The notes: a model not told the origin generated them from the letters alone. DNA of 14,841 nucleotides from Conidiobolus incongruus B7586 (GCA_000697335.1 JNEM01014877.1:1-14841), one strand, 5' to 3'. Counted from the first letter of the stretch, positions 1-9,150 are shown. Program-made: numbers and translations.

Positions 1-876
1 CTTTAAATAAAATTATTTATAATAAATATTCTAAATATAATTTGAAATAACTTATTATTTTATAAAATAATTTTAAAATATTTTTTAATTAAAATTAATT
101 AGAAAAAACTATTATATACAATGTTTTTTTTAGATTATAACTTATATAATTATAATTACTAAATAATTAAAAAATCAGCTTCTAAGAAAGAAAACTTATA
201 AAATAATTCAATTAGTTAATAAAACATTTAATTTTAATAATAAATGAAAGAATTGTTTTTTAAATGTTAAAAGTTTTCCAAAAGTTTTGTAAAAAGTTAT
301 TAATAATAAAAAAGTATTAATTATAAATCATTTATCTTTATATGTTATTTATTAAAATATTTATTTTTCTCAATCACAAAAAATTCTTATTATTTAAAAT
401 TCAGAGGAATATTAAATAAGAATAATATCTAATTATCAAAAAATAATTTTTGATAGTATTTAATATCGATTATTTTAATTATTCAAAAACTGGATTAATA
501 AATAAAAGTAATAGCAATTAAATTACATGAAAGTATAATTCAATCTGTATTTTATTAATATTCTCCTAGTTTAGCTATTTATACTATATCTAAGCAATAT
601 TTACATCATCTGAATAAATCATAAATTTTAATGAATCTTAGACTTGATCAAATTGTTTAAATGATATAATTGTCTTATTTAAATATTCCTGTAATGAAAT
701 TGATTATTTTAACATTATAACTAATAAGTATTTAATGTTATTATAATTTATATTTCTTATTATAAACAATAATTATTTAGTTGATTTAATATGAAATTCA
801 TATGATCCCATAAACATTTTTGACTAAGTAAAGTACAAAAGATATTGGGACTGGATTTCTAATTGTAAAATTTAAT
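1..876. other. AT-rich spacer upstream of ATG12
   Basis: No intact gene can be supported here. Most of it is about 88-90% A+T with stops in every frame. An island from about 502 to 738 is less AT-rich and reads on the + strand as a protein-like frame (for example YSPSLAIYTISKQYLHHLNK near 559-618) interrupted by several TAA stops. It could be an eroded coding fragment or chance. The last 100 bases form the presumed ATG12 promoter, with no obvious TATA box close to the ATG. Confidence 0.5.
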
Positions 877-1420
877 ATGAGCATAAAATCTAGACCAAAC
901 ACTCCACAAGATAGTAGTAATAGGTCATCTGTATCCAATACTTCCTTTTCTTCGTTAGATGTTAATCAGTTCAAAAGAGGTGATTTGCCTCAGAAGAGTG
1001 AGTATTTCAATTGAATATTTATATCCACATTCCCTTATTTTTTTTTCATTATAGTTATAGTGAGGTTTCGGTCGGTCGGCAATGCGCCTATTATGAAGCA
1101 GAACTTATATAAAATATCAACCTCGAATCAATTTGGCTCAGTAACCAACTTTTTAAGGAAAGAACTAAGACTGAAACCTAATGAAAATTTAGTAAGAAAT
1201 GCTATTAAATACTATTTATCAGATATTAATTCAATTTATAGTTCTTATATATCAATTCTGCTTTTTGTCCAAATCCAGATGAGTCAGTGGCTAATTTATA
1301 TAAGGTATATATATTTCGCTATGTTTACACATATTATATTAATTCTAATTACGTACATAGTGTTTTCAAACTGATGGACAGCTGATTGTAAATTATTGCT
1401 CCAGTCTAGCTTGGGGTTAA
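877..1420 (+). CDS. ATG12: Autophagy ubiquitin-like protein Atg12
   Basis: Atg12 is the ubiquitin-like modifier that Atg7 and Atg10 attach to Atg5; the conjugate then promotes lipidation of Atg8 on the growing autophagosome membrane. Exons are 877-997, 1055-1191, 1242-1304 and 1361-1420, giving 126 aa. Introns of 57, 50 and 56 nt have donors GTGAGT, GTAAGA and GTATAT and end in ATAG. Residues 1-40 are a polar, Ser/Asn-rich tail. Residues 41-126 are the ubiquitin fold, beginning IIVRFRSVGNAPIMKQN and continuing through NQFGSVTNFLRKEL, FLYINSAFCPNPDESVANLY and CFQTDGQLIVNYCSSLAWG, all closely like other Atg12 proteins. The chain ends in Gly126, the residue used for conjugation, with no tail to remove, as is usual for Atg12. 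Intron 1 could also end 6 nt later (1060), dropping two residues in frame. Start at 877 is the first ATG in frame. Identification is secure; the exon edges are inferred from homology. Confidence 0.95.
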
Positions 1421-1663
1421 TAGATATAAGTATGATATGCTTCTTTTGTCAATTTAAATAATATACTATGCTTCTAACTTTAAAATATTCAATGTACTCA
1501 TATTTTTAATATAATATTTGTTAACATTCCATTACAATTAACAGTTAATAGAATATTTTCAAAATTGAAAATATAATTGATTATATTCATTAAAATAGAT
1601 ATTAATCTTCTCAAATATTTGAATATAAGCATTTTTTTGTCAGTATCAGGGATATTAATACTC

Positions 1664-1670
1664 TATAAAG
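1664..1670 (+). promoter_or_regulatory. TATA-like box before the small ORF at 1711
   Basis: TATAAAG lies 41 bases before the ATG at 1711, in a patch less AT-rich than its surroundings. In DNA this rich in AT such matches are common, so this means something only if the small ORF is real. Confidence 0.25.
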
Positions 1671-1710
1671 TTATCCCAGCAAAGATAAATACATTTGAAA
1701 TAGTAGCACC

Positions 1711-1788
1711 ATGACTAGATTCCTTTTCAATTCATCATTATTTAGTAGAAAAAGAAAATATTATGGTATTAACGCTGGATATTTTTGA
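1711..1788 (+). CDS. Possible small ORF, 25 aa, unknown
   Basis: ATG in the context GCACCATG opens 25 codons: MTRFLFNSSLFSRKRKYYG followed by INAGYF and TGA. The peptide is basic and begins like a mitochondrial presequence (alternating hydrophobic, Ser and Arg/Lys residues), but it matches no family I recognise. A TATA-like box lies 41 nt upstream. It could be the first exon of a spliced gene: a donor-like GGTATTA occurs within TATTATGGTATTAAC. It could equally be chance. There is no independent support. Confidence 0.2.
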   Translation: MTRFLFNSSLFSRKRKYYGINAGYF

Positions 1789-2372
1789 TTTTCTCTTTAA
1801 AATATCATTATCATATATAACTATAATTTTTTAAATAAATATAATCATTCATTATATATTTCGAATGATAATTTGAATAAAATGATTTGAGAATATTAGA
1901 TACCAGGTTATATTTTATATTAATATTATCATATTTTTTTCATTTTATTGATTCAAACTAATTCAATCACAATTATCCAAAGTTTTTAAAATTTTTAAAC
2001 ATAATCGTATCAATAATTTCCTCGATACTATAGAATATAAAATTAAAAACTTTAATTAAACAAATAAATTTAGTTATTTAGATAATTACAGTTTTATTCA
2101 GAATATTTTGTATTAAAATCATTGTAATATTAGGCACTTTAAATTATTGTTGTATATGGGAATTATTTAAATAACTAGGTTCAAAGGATTTGTGGATAAT
2201 TTAAGGGAAAAAACAGGAAATCAGGAAAATAAAACCCATAAAAAATAATTAAAAATAATTTCATTATATATTGTAATAAAAGTTGGTCTATTAAAAAATG
2301 AGAAATTAGCCATTCAGAAAAGCTCTATCCAATTTCGAATAAATCTTATCATACACTGATTTAGCTTCAAAC

Positions 2373-2400
2373 ATCTAAATATTAAAATCTAAATATTAAA
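2373..2400. repeat. 14-bp perfect tandem duplication
   Basis: ATCTAAATATTAAA occurs twice back to back (2373-2386 and 2387-2400), ending 25 bases before the PRP19 ATG. It probably arose by replication slippage. A regulatory role is possible because of its place in the PRP19 promoter or 5' UTR, but nothing else shows one. Confidence 0.85.
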
Positions 2401-2425
2401 TTTTTCTTATATAAAATTTATTATA

Positions 2426-4257
2426 ATGCAGTGTGCTCGTAAGTATTTTTTCACATTTATATATTTTAAAAAAATTAATAAATATTATTTAGTTTCTGGA
2501 CAATTCCCTGCCAATCCAGTAGTATCAAAATCTACTGGGAAAATTTATGAAAAATCCTTAATCACAAAATATATTCAACAGAATAATAAATGCCCCATTA
2601 CCGGACAAGATATTACTTTAGATGATTTAGTTGAAATTGATCTTGGTAATTTACTCACTATACTCTTTTTTATATTATTAAAATGTTAATTATATATTAA
2701 TAGGAGCTTCTGTTGCTAAACCTAGACCACCTACTTTGACTTCATTACCTTCTTTATTATCTGTGTTTCAGTCAGAATGGGATAGTACTATGTTGGAAAT
2801 ATATTCTTTAAAACAACAATATCAACAAGTTCGTCAAGAATTGAGTAGAGCTCTTTATCAAAATGATAGTGCTACCCGTGTGATTGCTAGGCTAATCAAA
2901 GAAAGAGATGAGGCTATTCAGTAAGTTGCATCATTTTATTACAATTTTATATACTAATATACCATGAATAGATCATTAAAAGATATCAAATCTCATTTAG
3001 GCTCAGCTCAAAACGAATCACGTAATGAATATTAATATATAGATCATCTCCAAATATATTTAACTTACTTTTCAATTTTAGAATCTGCAAAATCCAATGG
3101 CGAATCCAAGGAGTTGGAAGCTCAAGCAGAAGAAACTTTTGATGATCGAGTTATTGAAAAATTGGTTGAAACTAACGCTAGGTATATATTGCATCAACCT
3201 ATTCTATTCGCATCTAACCATTCTATTTAGTTTGAGCAAGTCGAGAAAGAAACGCAAGAATCCAGAAGGCCTCCAATCTAGTGAAAATATCTCTCAATTC
3301 ACTGAAGTTGATGTAATTGGATCTCTTCACTCTTCCGCTGACAAAGGAATCACCTCTTTGAGTGTCAATGGCTCTCTTGTCGCCACTGGTGGCAATGATT
3401 CTAAAGTCATTGTTCATAACGTTGTTGAAGGCACGATTCTTTCTGAATTAAGCGGACATTCTAAACCCATTACTTCTTTAACCTGGGATCCCATTAATTA
3501 TAACCTCTTCTCTTCAAGTGCTGACCATACCTCTATTCTTTGGAAACCTAATGAAGATAATACGGCTTGGTCTTTAGCTCATCGTTTCCCCAGTCATAGA
3601 GCTAGTGTTACCTCTATCTCATTACATCCTTGCAGAGATTACGTTGTAACAGGTTCTATGGATGCCACTTGGAATTTCAACTCATTAACTGGTACCAAGA
3701 GCTTGGCCTCCGCCACCAACCCTGATGGAGCAGGTAATATTGGTGTATTATTTTAGTTTTGCTTATCTAACCAAAGAATTTTAGGTTATACATGTGGAAG
3801 TTTCCATCCCGATGGTTTATTACTTGGTCTTGGTACTACTAACTCTGCCATTCAAATTTGGGACGTTAAAAACCGCAGCAAGGTTGCCAGCTTCGAAGAT
3901 CATTTCCAACAAGTGTCATCAATTTCCTTCTCGGAAAATGGTTTTTACTTAGCTAGTACCTCACAAAATAATATTGTGAAACTTTGGGATTTGCGTAAGC
4001 TTAAATGTTTCCATGAAATTGAAATACCCAATACAGACAAAGTACATCACGTCTCTTGGGATCAATCGGGATCTTATCTTGCTGTTGGTGGATCTGTTGT
4101 TCAAATTTACCAAGTCAAGAAGTGGGAAAATCCCTTAGTTACTTTGGAGCAATCTGCCACCCGCGTTGCCTTCTCTGATTTGGCTCAAAAGCTCTTTACT
4201 GTTTCTGATGCGGAGCGTAACCTTAGAAGCTTCTCTGTACCTGAATCTGAAAACTAG
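2426..4257 (+). CDS. PRP19: Pre-mRNA splicing factor / U-box E3 ubiquitin ligase Prp19
   Basis: Prp19 is the scaffold and U-box ubiquitin ligase of the nineteen complex (NTC), which activates the spliceosome in the nucleus. Exons are 2426-2438, 2493-2645, 2704-2920, 2972-3021, 3082-3181, 3231-3733 and 3785-4257, giving 502 aa, close to human (about 504) and fission yeast (about 490). Introns are 54, 58, 51, 60, 49 and 51 nt, with GTAAGT, GTAATT, GTAATG, GTATAT or GTAATA donors and TAG acceptors; introns 5 and 6 have CTAAC branch sites. Residues 1-70 form the U-box (SGQFPANPVVSKSTGKIYEK, CPITGQDITLDDLV). The coiled-coil tetramerisation region follows, about residues 60-130 (KPRPPTLTSLPSLLSVFQSE, ELSRALYQNDSATRVIARL). 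A basic patch SKSRKKRK lies near 180-187, and a WD40 propeller fills about 205-502 (NSAIQIWDVKN, NIVKLWDLRKLK). The first exon is only 13 nt, supported by the U-box N terminus. Identification is certain. Confidence 0.96.
2439..2492 (+). other. PRP19 intron 1, in-frame and stop-free
   Basis: This 54-nt intron starts GTAAGT and ends TTTAG. Its length is a multiple of three and it has no stop in the reading frame, so an unspliced message would still be translated, with 18 extra residues (rich in F, Y, K and I) right after MQCA at the start of the U-box. The other five PRP19 introns either shift the frame or bring a stop. Homology to other U-boxes favours removal. Confidence 0.8.
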
Positions 4258-4555
4258 TTTATTTTGCAATTTAATTTTAATATTAGTATGTCATGAGTAA
4301 ATCTATATTTTCATTATGTTTCAGCTATTAAATTTTGAACCACTTCAATATAAATTTATTAGAAATACAATTTAAAATGTGCAAAAATTTTGGATCATAT
4401 AATATTATTTCTATTATTAATTTTAAAAGAATTATGTATTGATACAAAACATCGAAGAAGTCAAATATTTTTCCATTAATGTTGATCAATAATTTTAATT
4501 CAAAATTCATAAGATTTGAAATTCCAATACTACTAATTATCAAATAATTCCATTT

Positions 4556-4577
4556 AATTCATTATTAATTCATTATT
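4556..4577. repeat. 11-bp perfect tandem duplication
   Basis: AATTCATTATT occurs twice in tandem, followed by a partial third unit. This is a simple slippage product in AT-rich spacer. Confidence 0.8.
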
Positions 4578-4840
4578 AATTATTAAAAAATCCAATTAGT
4601 GAAATTATATTTAAAATATAAATTTAAAATTCACTGAAATGTATTTGATTAGTGACTGAAATGTCTTACTCCATATCTTATTTAATTTGATTTATTCATA
4701 AACAAACCCCATTCAATTAAATTTTTGAGTGAAAATTATGAGACATTCTTTTAATTACTCTGATTTATCAAAAACTACTAATTTGTATTGAACCCATATT
4801 TTGAGTTAATGATCCTTAATTTTGATTTGATCTGTCATTG

Positions 4841-4848
4841 TATAAATA
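4841..4848 (+). promoter_or_regulatory. TATA box of the COPI-associated gene
   Basis: TATAAATA sits 43 bases before the ATG at 4892, following a GC-richer patch (GATCTGTCATTG). Position and sequence fit a TATA box, but with this base composition the match could be chance. Confidence 0.4.
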
Positions 4849-4891
4849 CTTAATTAACAATATAAACTAGTTGTATTTTTAATATTTAACA

Positions 4892-5937
4892 ATGAAACAA
4901 AACATTAATGAAATAATATCAAGTATTTATAATTTATATTTATTATGTCTTTTATTAAATTTAATTAATTTATCAATATATTCACTTGTCATATTTTTGG
5001 CTTTATATAATTTGATTACTACCGCTACTACCAATGACCCTATACTGAATTTACCTTTTATTGGAATGTATAGCTTTGCAATGTAATATATTTTTATTAA
5101 ATTTAAAACTACTTTAATAATATAATTATTCTTTAGAGCGTTTAGTTTGCTATTTTTTATAAGTGAATTTCATTATACAAAAATTATTATCAAATATTTT
5201 CGTTTTTTAACTACTTATTTTGGTAGGGGTTTATTGTATATATTGTAAGTATATTATAATTTAATTGATATTTTTATTTTTGTTTTTATTTATTTTATAT
5301 TTTATATAGGTTTACTTTTATTATTTATAAACCTGGAACTTTGAATAGTGTTATAACTTACTACTTAGTTACTATTGGACTTTTCAATCTAATTATCGGA
5401 TTTATACCTGTTATACCTCCTCTGAATGATATATTGACAAATTGGAAAACTTATAGACAATTAACACAGGAAGTAGATCCTAATTATTTTAGAAGCCGAA
5501 ATTTTGCTACTCCTATAGCTAATAATTATTCATTGCCACCTGAACATACTCAAATTAATCAATATTCAACCGTCAATTTAAGAAATTTAAGTTCTACTTT
5601 AACTCACAATGAAATAAACAGGGATGTTGAAGAAAAGTATTATGCAACTGCAGATATTACTAGGAGTAAGAGTGTAATTGAAGATAGCGAGCGCTTAGCC
5701 TCTTTACCACCAGCGGACTTGGCCATGGAAATTAACAATTTATCCAGTGCCGAGTATTCCGATTACGCCTCTAATACCACTAATTTACCTCATATCACCA
5801 TGATGGATTTCACTTTATCTACAAATAACGAATTCAATACTAATTTATCTATTGAACTGAATGAAATTGTTGATAGCCACCAATCAGATGAGAATTATAG
5901 TAAATACTCCACTAAATTGCCTAAAATTATTGAATAA
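4892..5937 (+). CDS. COPI-associated / Tvp15-like Golgi membrane protein
   Basis: Exons 4892-5082, 5137-5244 and 5310-5937 give 308 aa; introns are 54 and 65 nt, with GTAATA and GTAAGT donors. The N-terminal 135 residues hold four membrane segments: about 13-42, 55-75, 93-107 and 113-135. The motif EFHYTKIIIKYFRFLTTYFG at 74-93, followed directly by RGLLYI, is the hallmark of the COPI-associated family that includes yeast Tvp15, found in late Golgi/Tlg2 vesicles. From about residue 136 comes a 170-residue hydrophilic Ser/Asn/Thr-rich tail, predicted cytosolic, that yeast Tvp15 (about 143 aa) lacks. The tail contains an acidic stretch and the segment SLPPADLAMEINNLSSAEYS. The precise role of the family is poorly known; Golgi/endosome traffic is inferred from relatives. 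The start is the first in-frame ATG, 43 nt after a TATA-like box. Family assignment rests on topology and the FL...YFGRGLLY motif. Confidence 0.8.
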
Positions 5938-6540
5938 TTAATTTATATACTTCTGTATAAAATAATATGTTTTAGATTTTTAAATAAATTGTAATTTTAT
6001 TATATTTTTATATATTATTAAATATTTGAGAATAATATTTTAAACAAATTTAATATTTATATTAAAATACTACAACATCAGAGACTATTAATAGTCATAT
6101 TCTATTATTTTTATAATTTTACCATCATTTAATAAATTTGGAGTAGGTAATATTATTATTTGAAAAAATTACTTTAATTAATTAATTAAGGAAAATGTAT
6201 TGTAGTCAGGTAATGCTTATACACTTGATAAATCAATATAGTGAGCATTAATATACTATTAAAATAAAATTTTATAAAAGTTTTAATTTCGAGAATTAAA
6301 TTGAATATATTACATTAGTATTATAAAGACTTTATTTCAATCTTTTTATAAGTGAAATTTATCAAAATAAACTTTATTTGTTTTAAATAATATTTCAGCT
6401 TTATTCATCTTTATCTAAAGTTAAATTCCACTTAAAATTTATCAATGTGCTTAACAATTCATATAATTAAAATTTTCTTAATAATTATATACTTAATCTT
6501 TTTTAAAATATCTAAATTATTCAATATATTTCTAACCAAA

Positions 6541-6875
6541 TTTTTGTCAAAAAATTATTATTATTTTATAATTTAAAAATTGGGAATTTTTTTAAATTGA
6601 AAAAAAAATTAAATAATTTAATATATAAAATATAAAAAATAAATATATAATATAAAATTAATAATTTTTTTTTATTTCTAATAATTTTTTGCTTTATTTT
6701 TAATAAAGTTCTAATATTTTAAAAATAATTTTTTTATTAAAAATTAAAATTTAATATTTTATTAACTAATTAAATTTTTCTATGAAAAAATTTTTTATTA
6801 GTTTTTTAATTATTTAAAACAATTATAAATAAATATATTATAATTTAATTACGAAATTTTTCATCATTATTAAGG
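6541..6875. other. Extreme AT low-complexity tract
   Basis: About 335 bases with only a handful of G or C, made of T runs, A runs and AAT/ATT blocks. It directly abuts the adapter sequence at 6876. Such tracts amplify and sequence poorly, which fits an assembly break or a forced join here. Confidence 0.7.
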
Positions 6876-6894
6876 CTGTCTCTTATACACATCT
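6876..6894. other. Tn5/Nextera mosaic-end adapter sequence (assembly artefact)
   Basis: CTGTCTCTTATACACATCT is an exact 19/19 match to the hyperactive Tn5 mosaic end used in Nextera library kits. A chance match in about 90% AT DNA is essentially excluded. There is no Tn5 transposase, no second end and no adapter tail beyond the 19 bases. The likeliest explanation is untrimmed adapter built into the contig, possibly joining two unrelated pieces. Confidence 0.93.
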
Positions 6895-7041
6895 AAAATA
6901 TAATATATTAATTATAAAAACTAAATATTAATAGGTTTAGCTTAAATAATAATATTATATCATATTAAATATAAATTAACAAAATTATTTAGATTTTAAA
7001 TTATTTGAATATGCTATTGATTTAAATATATTAAATGATAT

Positions 7042-7131
7042 TATTTCAGTATATAGTAAGTTATCTAATAATAAGTTGATTCATTAAAGTATAAAGGGAA
7101 TTTAATAAAAAACCATAAATATACTGAAATA
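7042..7131. repeat. 13-bp perfect inverted repeat with 64-bp spacer
   Basis: TATTTCAGTATAT at 7042-7054 is the exact reverse complement of ATATACTGAAATA at 7119-7131. The arms contain C and G, so the match is less trivial than most in this DNA. The whole could be a tiny terminal-repeat element or a hairpin; no target duplication is obvious. Confidence 0.4.
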
Positions 7132-7321
7132 TTAAACATTCATTTTAATTAATTAGAATATTTTAAAAATTAAATTATTAATTATATTAATTAAGTTAAA
7201 AAAATTATAATAATATTTTTTTAATAAATTTTTAAAGTTTTGAAATTAAAATTTAATTAAATAGATTATATAAAATATTTGAATGAATTTAATAATTATC
7301 AAAAAAGTACATAATTAATAG

Positions 7322-7447
7322 AAATTAATAGTGAATATTGATTTCAATAATCTAAATTCAAAAACTAAGGATAATACATTACTACCCGTTGAATTATTAT
7401 GGAAAATTCAAGACTTTCTAGAACAGAAGGGGGAAAATCTGATCTAA
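7322..7447 (+). pseudogene. F-box-like gene fragment
   Basis: An open stretch of 41 codons with no ATG carries TLLPVELLWKIQDFLEQKGE at about 7376-7435. This matches the N-terminal half of the F-box (LPxELLxxIxxFL), the domain by which substrate adaptors bind Skp1 in SCF ubiquitin ligases. The bases encoding it are clearly richer in GC than the surroundings, as expected for former coding DNA. Further protein-like sequence (FSSFLGVENLNFHD) follows on the same strand, but the region to about 7600 is broken by several stops. A splice-acceptor-like TTAATAG lies just before 7322, so it may instead be an exon of a spliced gene. A decayed F-box gene is the best reading. Confidence 0.4.
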
Positions 7448-7821
7448 TATATTGATATATTTTCATCATTTCTTGGTGTAGAAAACTTAAATTTTCATGA
7501 TTAGGAACTTATTTTTCAAGTATCATATGAAAGGAAACTATTGTATATTTTGAATAGACCCAAATAAAAATTTATGCAACCAGTTATAATTTAATATAAA
7601 TATTAAATTATATTTCATTTATATTTATCAATTGAAATTTTGTCATAATTACGTAAACCACTAGCATCAATAAATATGATATTTTATGAATTCAAATTAT
7701 TAAAATAGAATATTAATTAAAGTCACTTGAATTGTAAATATTGACTGATAATAAAAATTATATAAATTAAAAAGTATTATTTAATATAATACCTTCTTTA
7801 GTATGAAATTATCAAAATATC

Positions 7822-7876
7822 AACTTAATTTTACATCTCAATAATTAAAGTTTAAAAACATTGATAAAATTAAGTT
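7822..7876. repeat. 12-bp inverted repeat, hairpin-forming
   Basis: AACTTAATTTTA at 7822-7833 and its exact complement TAAAATTAAGTT at 7865-7876 are separated by 31 bases. A hairpin is possible, but repeats like this arise often by chance in such AT-rich sequence. Confidence 0.3.
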
Positions 7877-8677
7877 TTCTTTTTTATATAAAAAAATTAA
7901 TAAATAAATATTAGTAATTATGCAGTTTATTAAATTATAGAAATTAATAAAGCATTAAATATATAATTATCCGATTACTATAAGAACTAAAAGCATTATT
8001 CAATCAATTTGAATTAGCAATACATAATAAATTCATGATGACGATAATAATTGTATATCTTTGCAGCTATATATGCAATATTTCAAAAAACTTACCTATA
8101 AACTAATTATTGATACTTTTTAAAATTATTTATCAAAAAAAGGATTTGATTTTAGTGGGTAAAATAAATTTAAAATATTATTTAATTGAATTTTTTAAAA
8201 AAAATTTAAATATTAATTGTTTTTTTACAAAAAAAAATAAATATTCAGTCATATTTACATAAATTATAAATATGCAATTAAACTAATACTTTTTTTTCTA
8301 AATAAAAATTAGATGATATTCTTACAATCCATGAATCAGAAAAATTTAGACTGATCATATTTCATTTCATTTTAAAGTCAGATCGATGATCAAACTTAAA
8401 ATTAAATTTCAGCTATTAAATATTTATATTTATTAGTCCCCTTAAAATTTAAAGTTTAATTTAAATTCGAATATAGCTAAATGAAAAGTTATCCTTGTAT
8501 TAATTATTAATTGATATTAAATTTATTTAATCCTTGTGAGAATAGTATCTATATATATACCCAAATATAAATTAATATAACTACTTATTCATCATATTTT
8601 TAATAATTATAATACAATTTTAACAATTAATTTTAATAATATATATTTAGCCATTTTTATGTTATCCAATTATTGAA

Positions 8678-8863
8678 TTACAAACTAAGTAAATATATAC
8701 CATATACGATTAAGATTAAATATATTGGATTAATAATACTTGAAAAAAAATATGAAGGTAAATTGAAGTATATATAATCTAAATCGTATGAATATTTAGG
8801 TGATATTACGTTTAAATATGGTGTCAGGAGGGATAATAAATATAAAATCTCAATCTGACATCC
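8678..8863 (-). other. Coding-like open stretch, unknown
   Basis: On the minus strand 61 codons are open without an ATG start, beginning GCQIEILYLLSLLTPYLNVI and continuing with SPKYSYDLDYIYFNLPSYFF before a TAA. The 5' half (8800-8863) is richer in GC than its surroundings. The leucine-rich, mixed polar content looks protein-like, but no family is recognised. The plus strand also reads as protein-like text with stops, so strand and reality are uncertain. Confidence 0.2.
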
Positions 8864-9110
8864 TTAAATCCAGTATATGTCGAATATATATATATATTTA
8901 GTCTTATAACTTATCTTTTAGTATAATGAAAATTTCAATATTTAATTTAATATCTAAAATTAAATTGTCATTATTTAAATTGTATATAATTTTATTAATA
9001 AATTCCTAATTTTGGCAACTTCCATTGATTAATATAACAAAACTTACATTATCAAATAAATATATTTATAAGATCATTTAAAAGAGTAATCAATTTAATC
9101 AATAACTAAA

Positions 9111-9150
9111 ATGGATTCAACTCCTCAATATGATTTCAACATCAACTCTA
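9111..9150 (+). CDS. Possible first exon of an unrecognised gene
   Basis: AAAATGG context opens MDSTPQYDFNINS, using codons such as TTC, AAC and ATC that are rare in the surrounding AT-rich DNA but used in the genes of this window. After 13 codons plus one base there is a donor-like A|GTAAAT at 9151. Joining to an acceptor at 9243 would give a tiny membrane-spanning peptide ending in TAA at 9297; an acceptor at 9223 gives an even shorter one. The real downstream exons, if any, are not recognisable. It may be an orphan gene start or a relic. Confidence 0.25.

Larger units (their letters stand above)
1421..2425. other. ATG12-PRP19 intergenic spacer
   Basis: About 1 kb of AT-rich DNA with no recognisable gene. 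It holds the ATG12 3' region, a possible small ORF at 1711-1788 with a TATA-like box before it, a purine-rich patch near 2200-2250, and a 14-bp tandem duplication just before PRP19. Confidence 0.6.
4258..4891. other. Spacer between PRP19 and the COPI-associated gene
   Basis: AT-rich DNA holding the PRP19 3' UTR and the promoter of the next gene. It contains an 11-bp tandem duplication (AATTCATTATT at 4556-4566 and 4567-4577) and two copies of ACTGAAATGT about 20 bases apart (near 4633 and 4655). A minus-strand open stretch at 4328-4543 is of a length expected by chance and has no family signature. Confidence 0.6.

Noticed and set aside
2175-2200. tRNA B-box-like GGTTCAAAGGA
   Set aside because: No matching acceptor stem, D arm or anticodon arm around it; the same was true of other GTTCAA/TTCGAA matches in the window.
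3223-3417. Minus-strand ORF of 64 codons inside PRP19
   Set aside because: It is antisense to the well-supported WD40-coding exon 6 and has no family signature.
4328-4543. Minus-strand ORF of 71 codons downstream of PRP19
   Set aside because: Starts at TTG, is rich in I/L/K/F as random AT DNA would be, and its length is about what chance gives here. No recognisable domain.
7984-8259. Ninety-codon plus-strand stretch with a single stop (contains ELKALFNQFELAIHNKF)
   Set aside because: At about 88% AT, one such stretch is expected by chance over several kilobases, and no family is recognised. Only the short GC-raised part near 8030-8100 is of note.
502-8880. Stop codon reassignment (TAA/TAG read as glutamine) making the broken frames into live genes
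   Set aside because: ATG12 must end at its TAA after the conserved glycine, PRP19 ends at TAG after a full-length propeller, and the homeodomain and COPI-associated genes end at TAA. TAA is simply the commonest stop in DNA of this composition.
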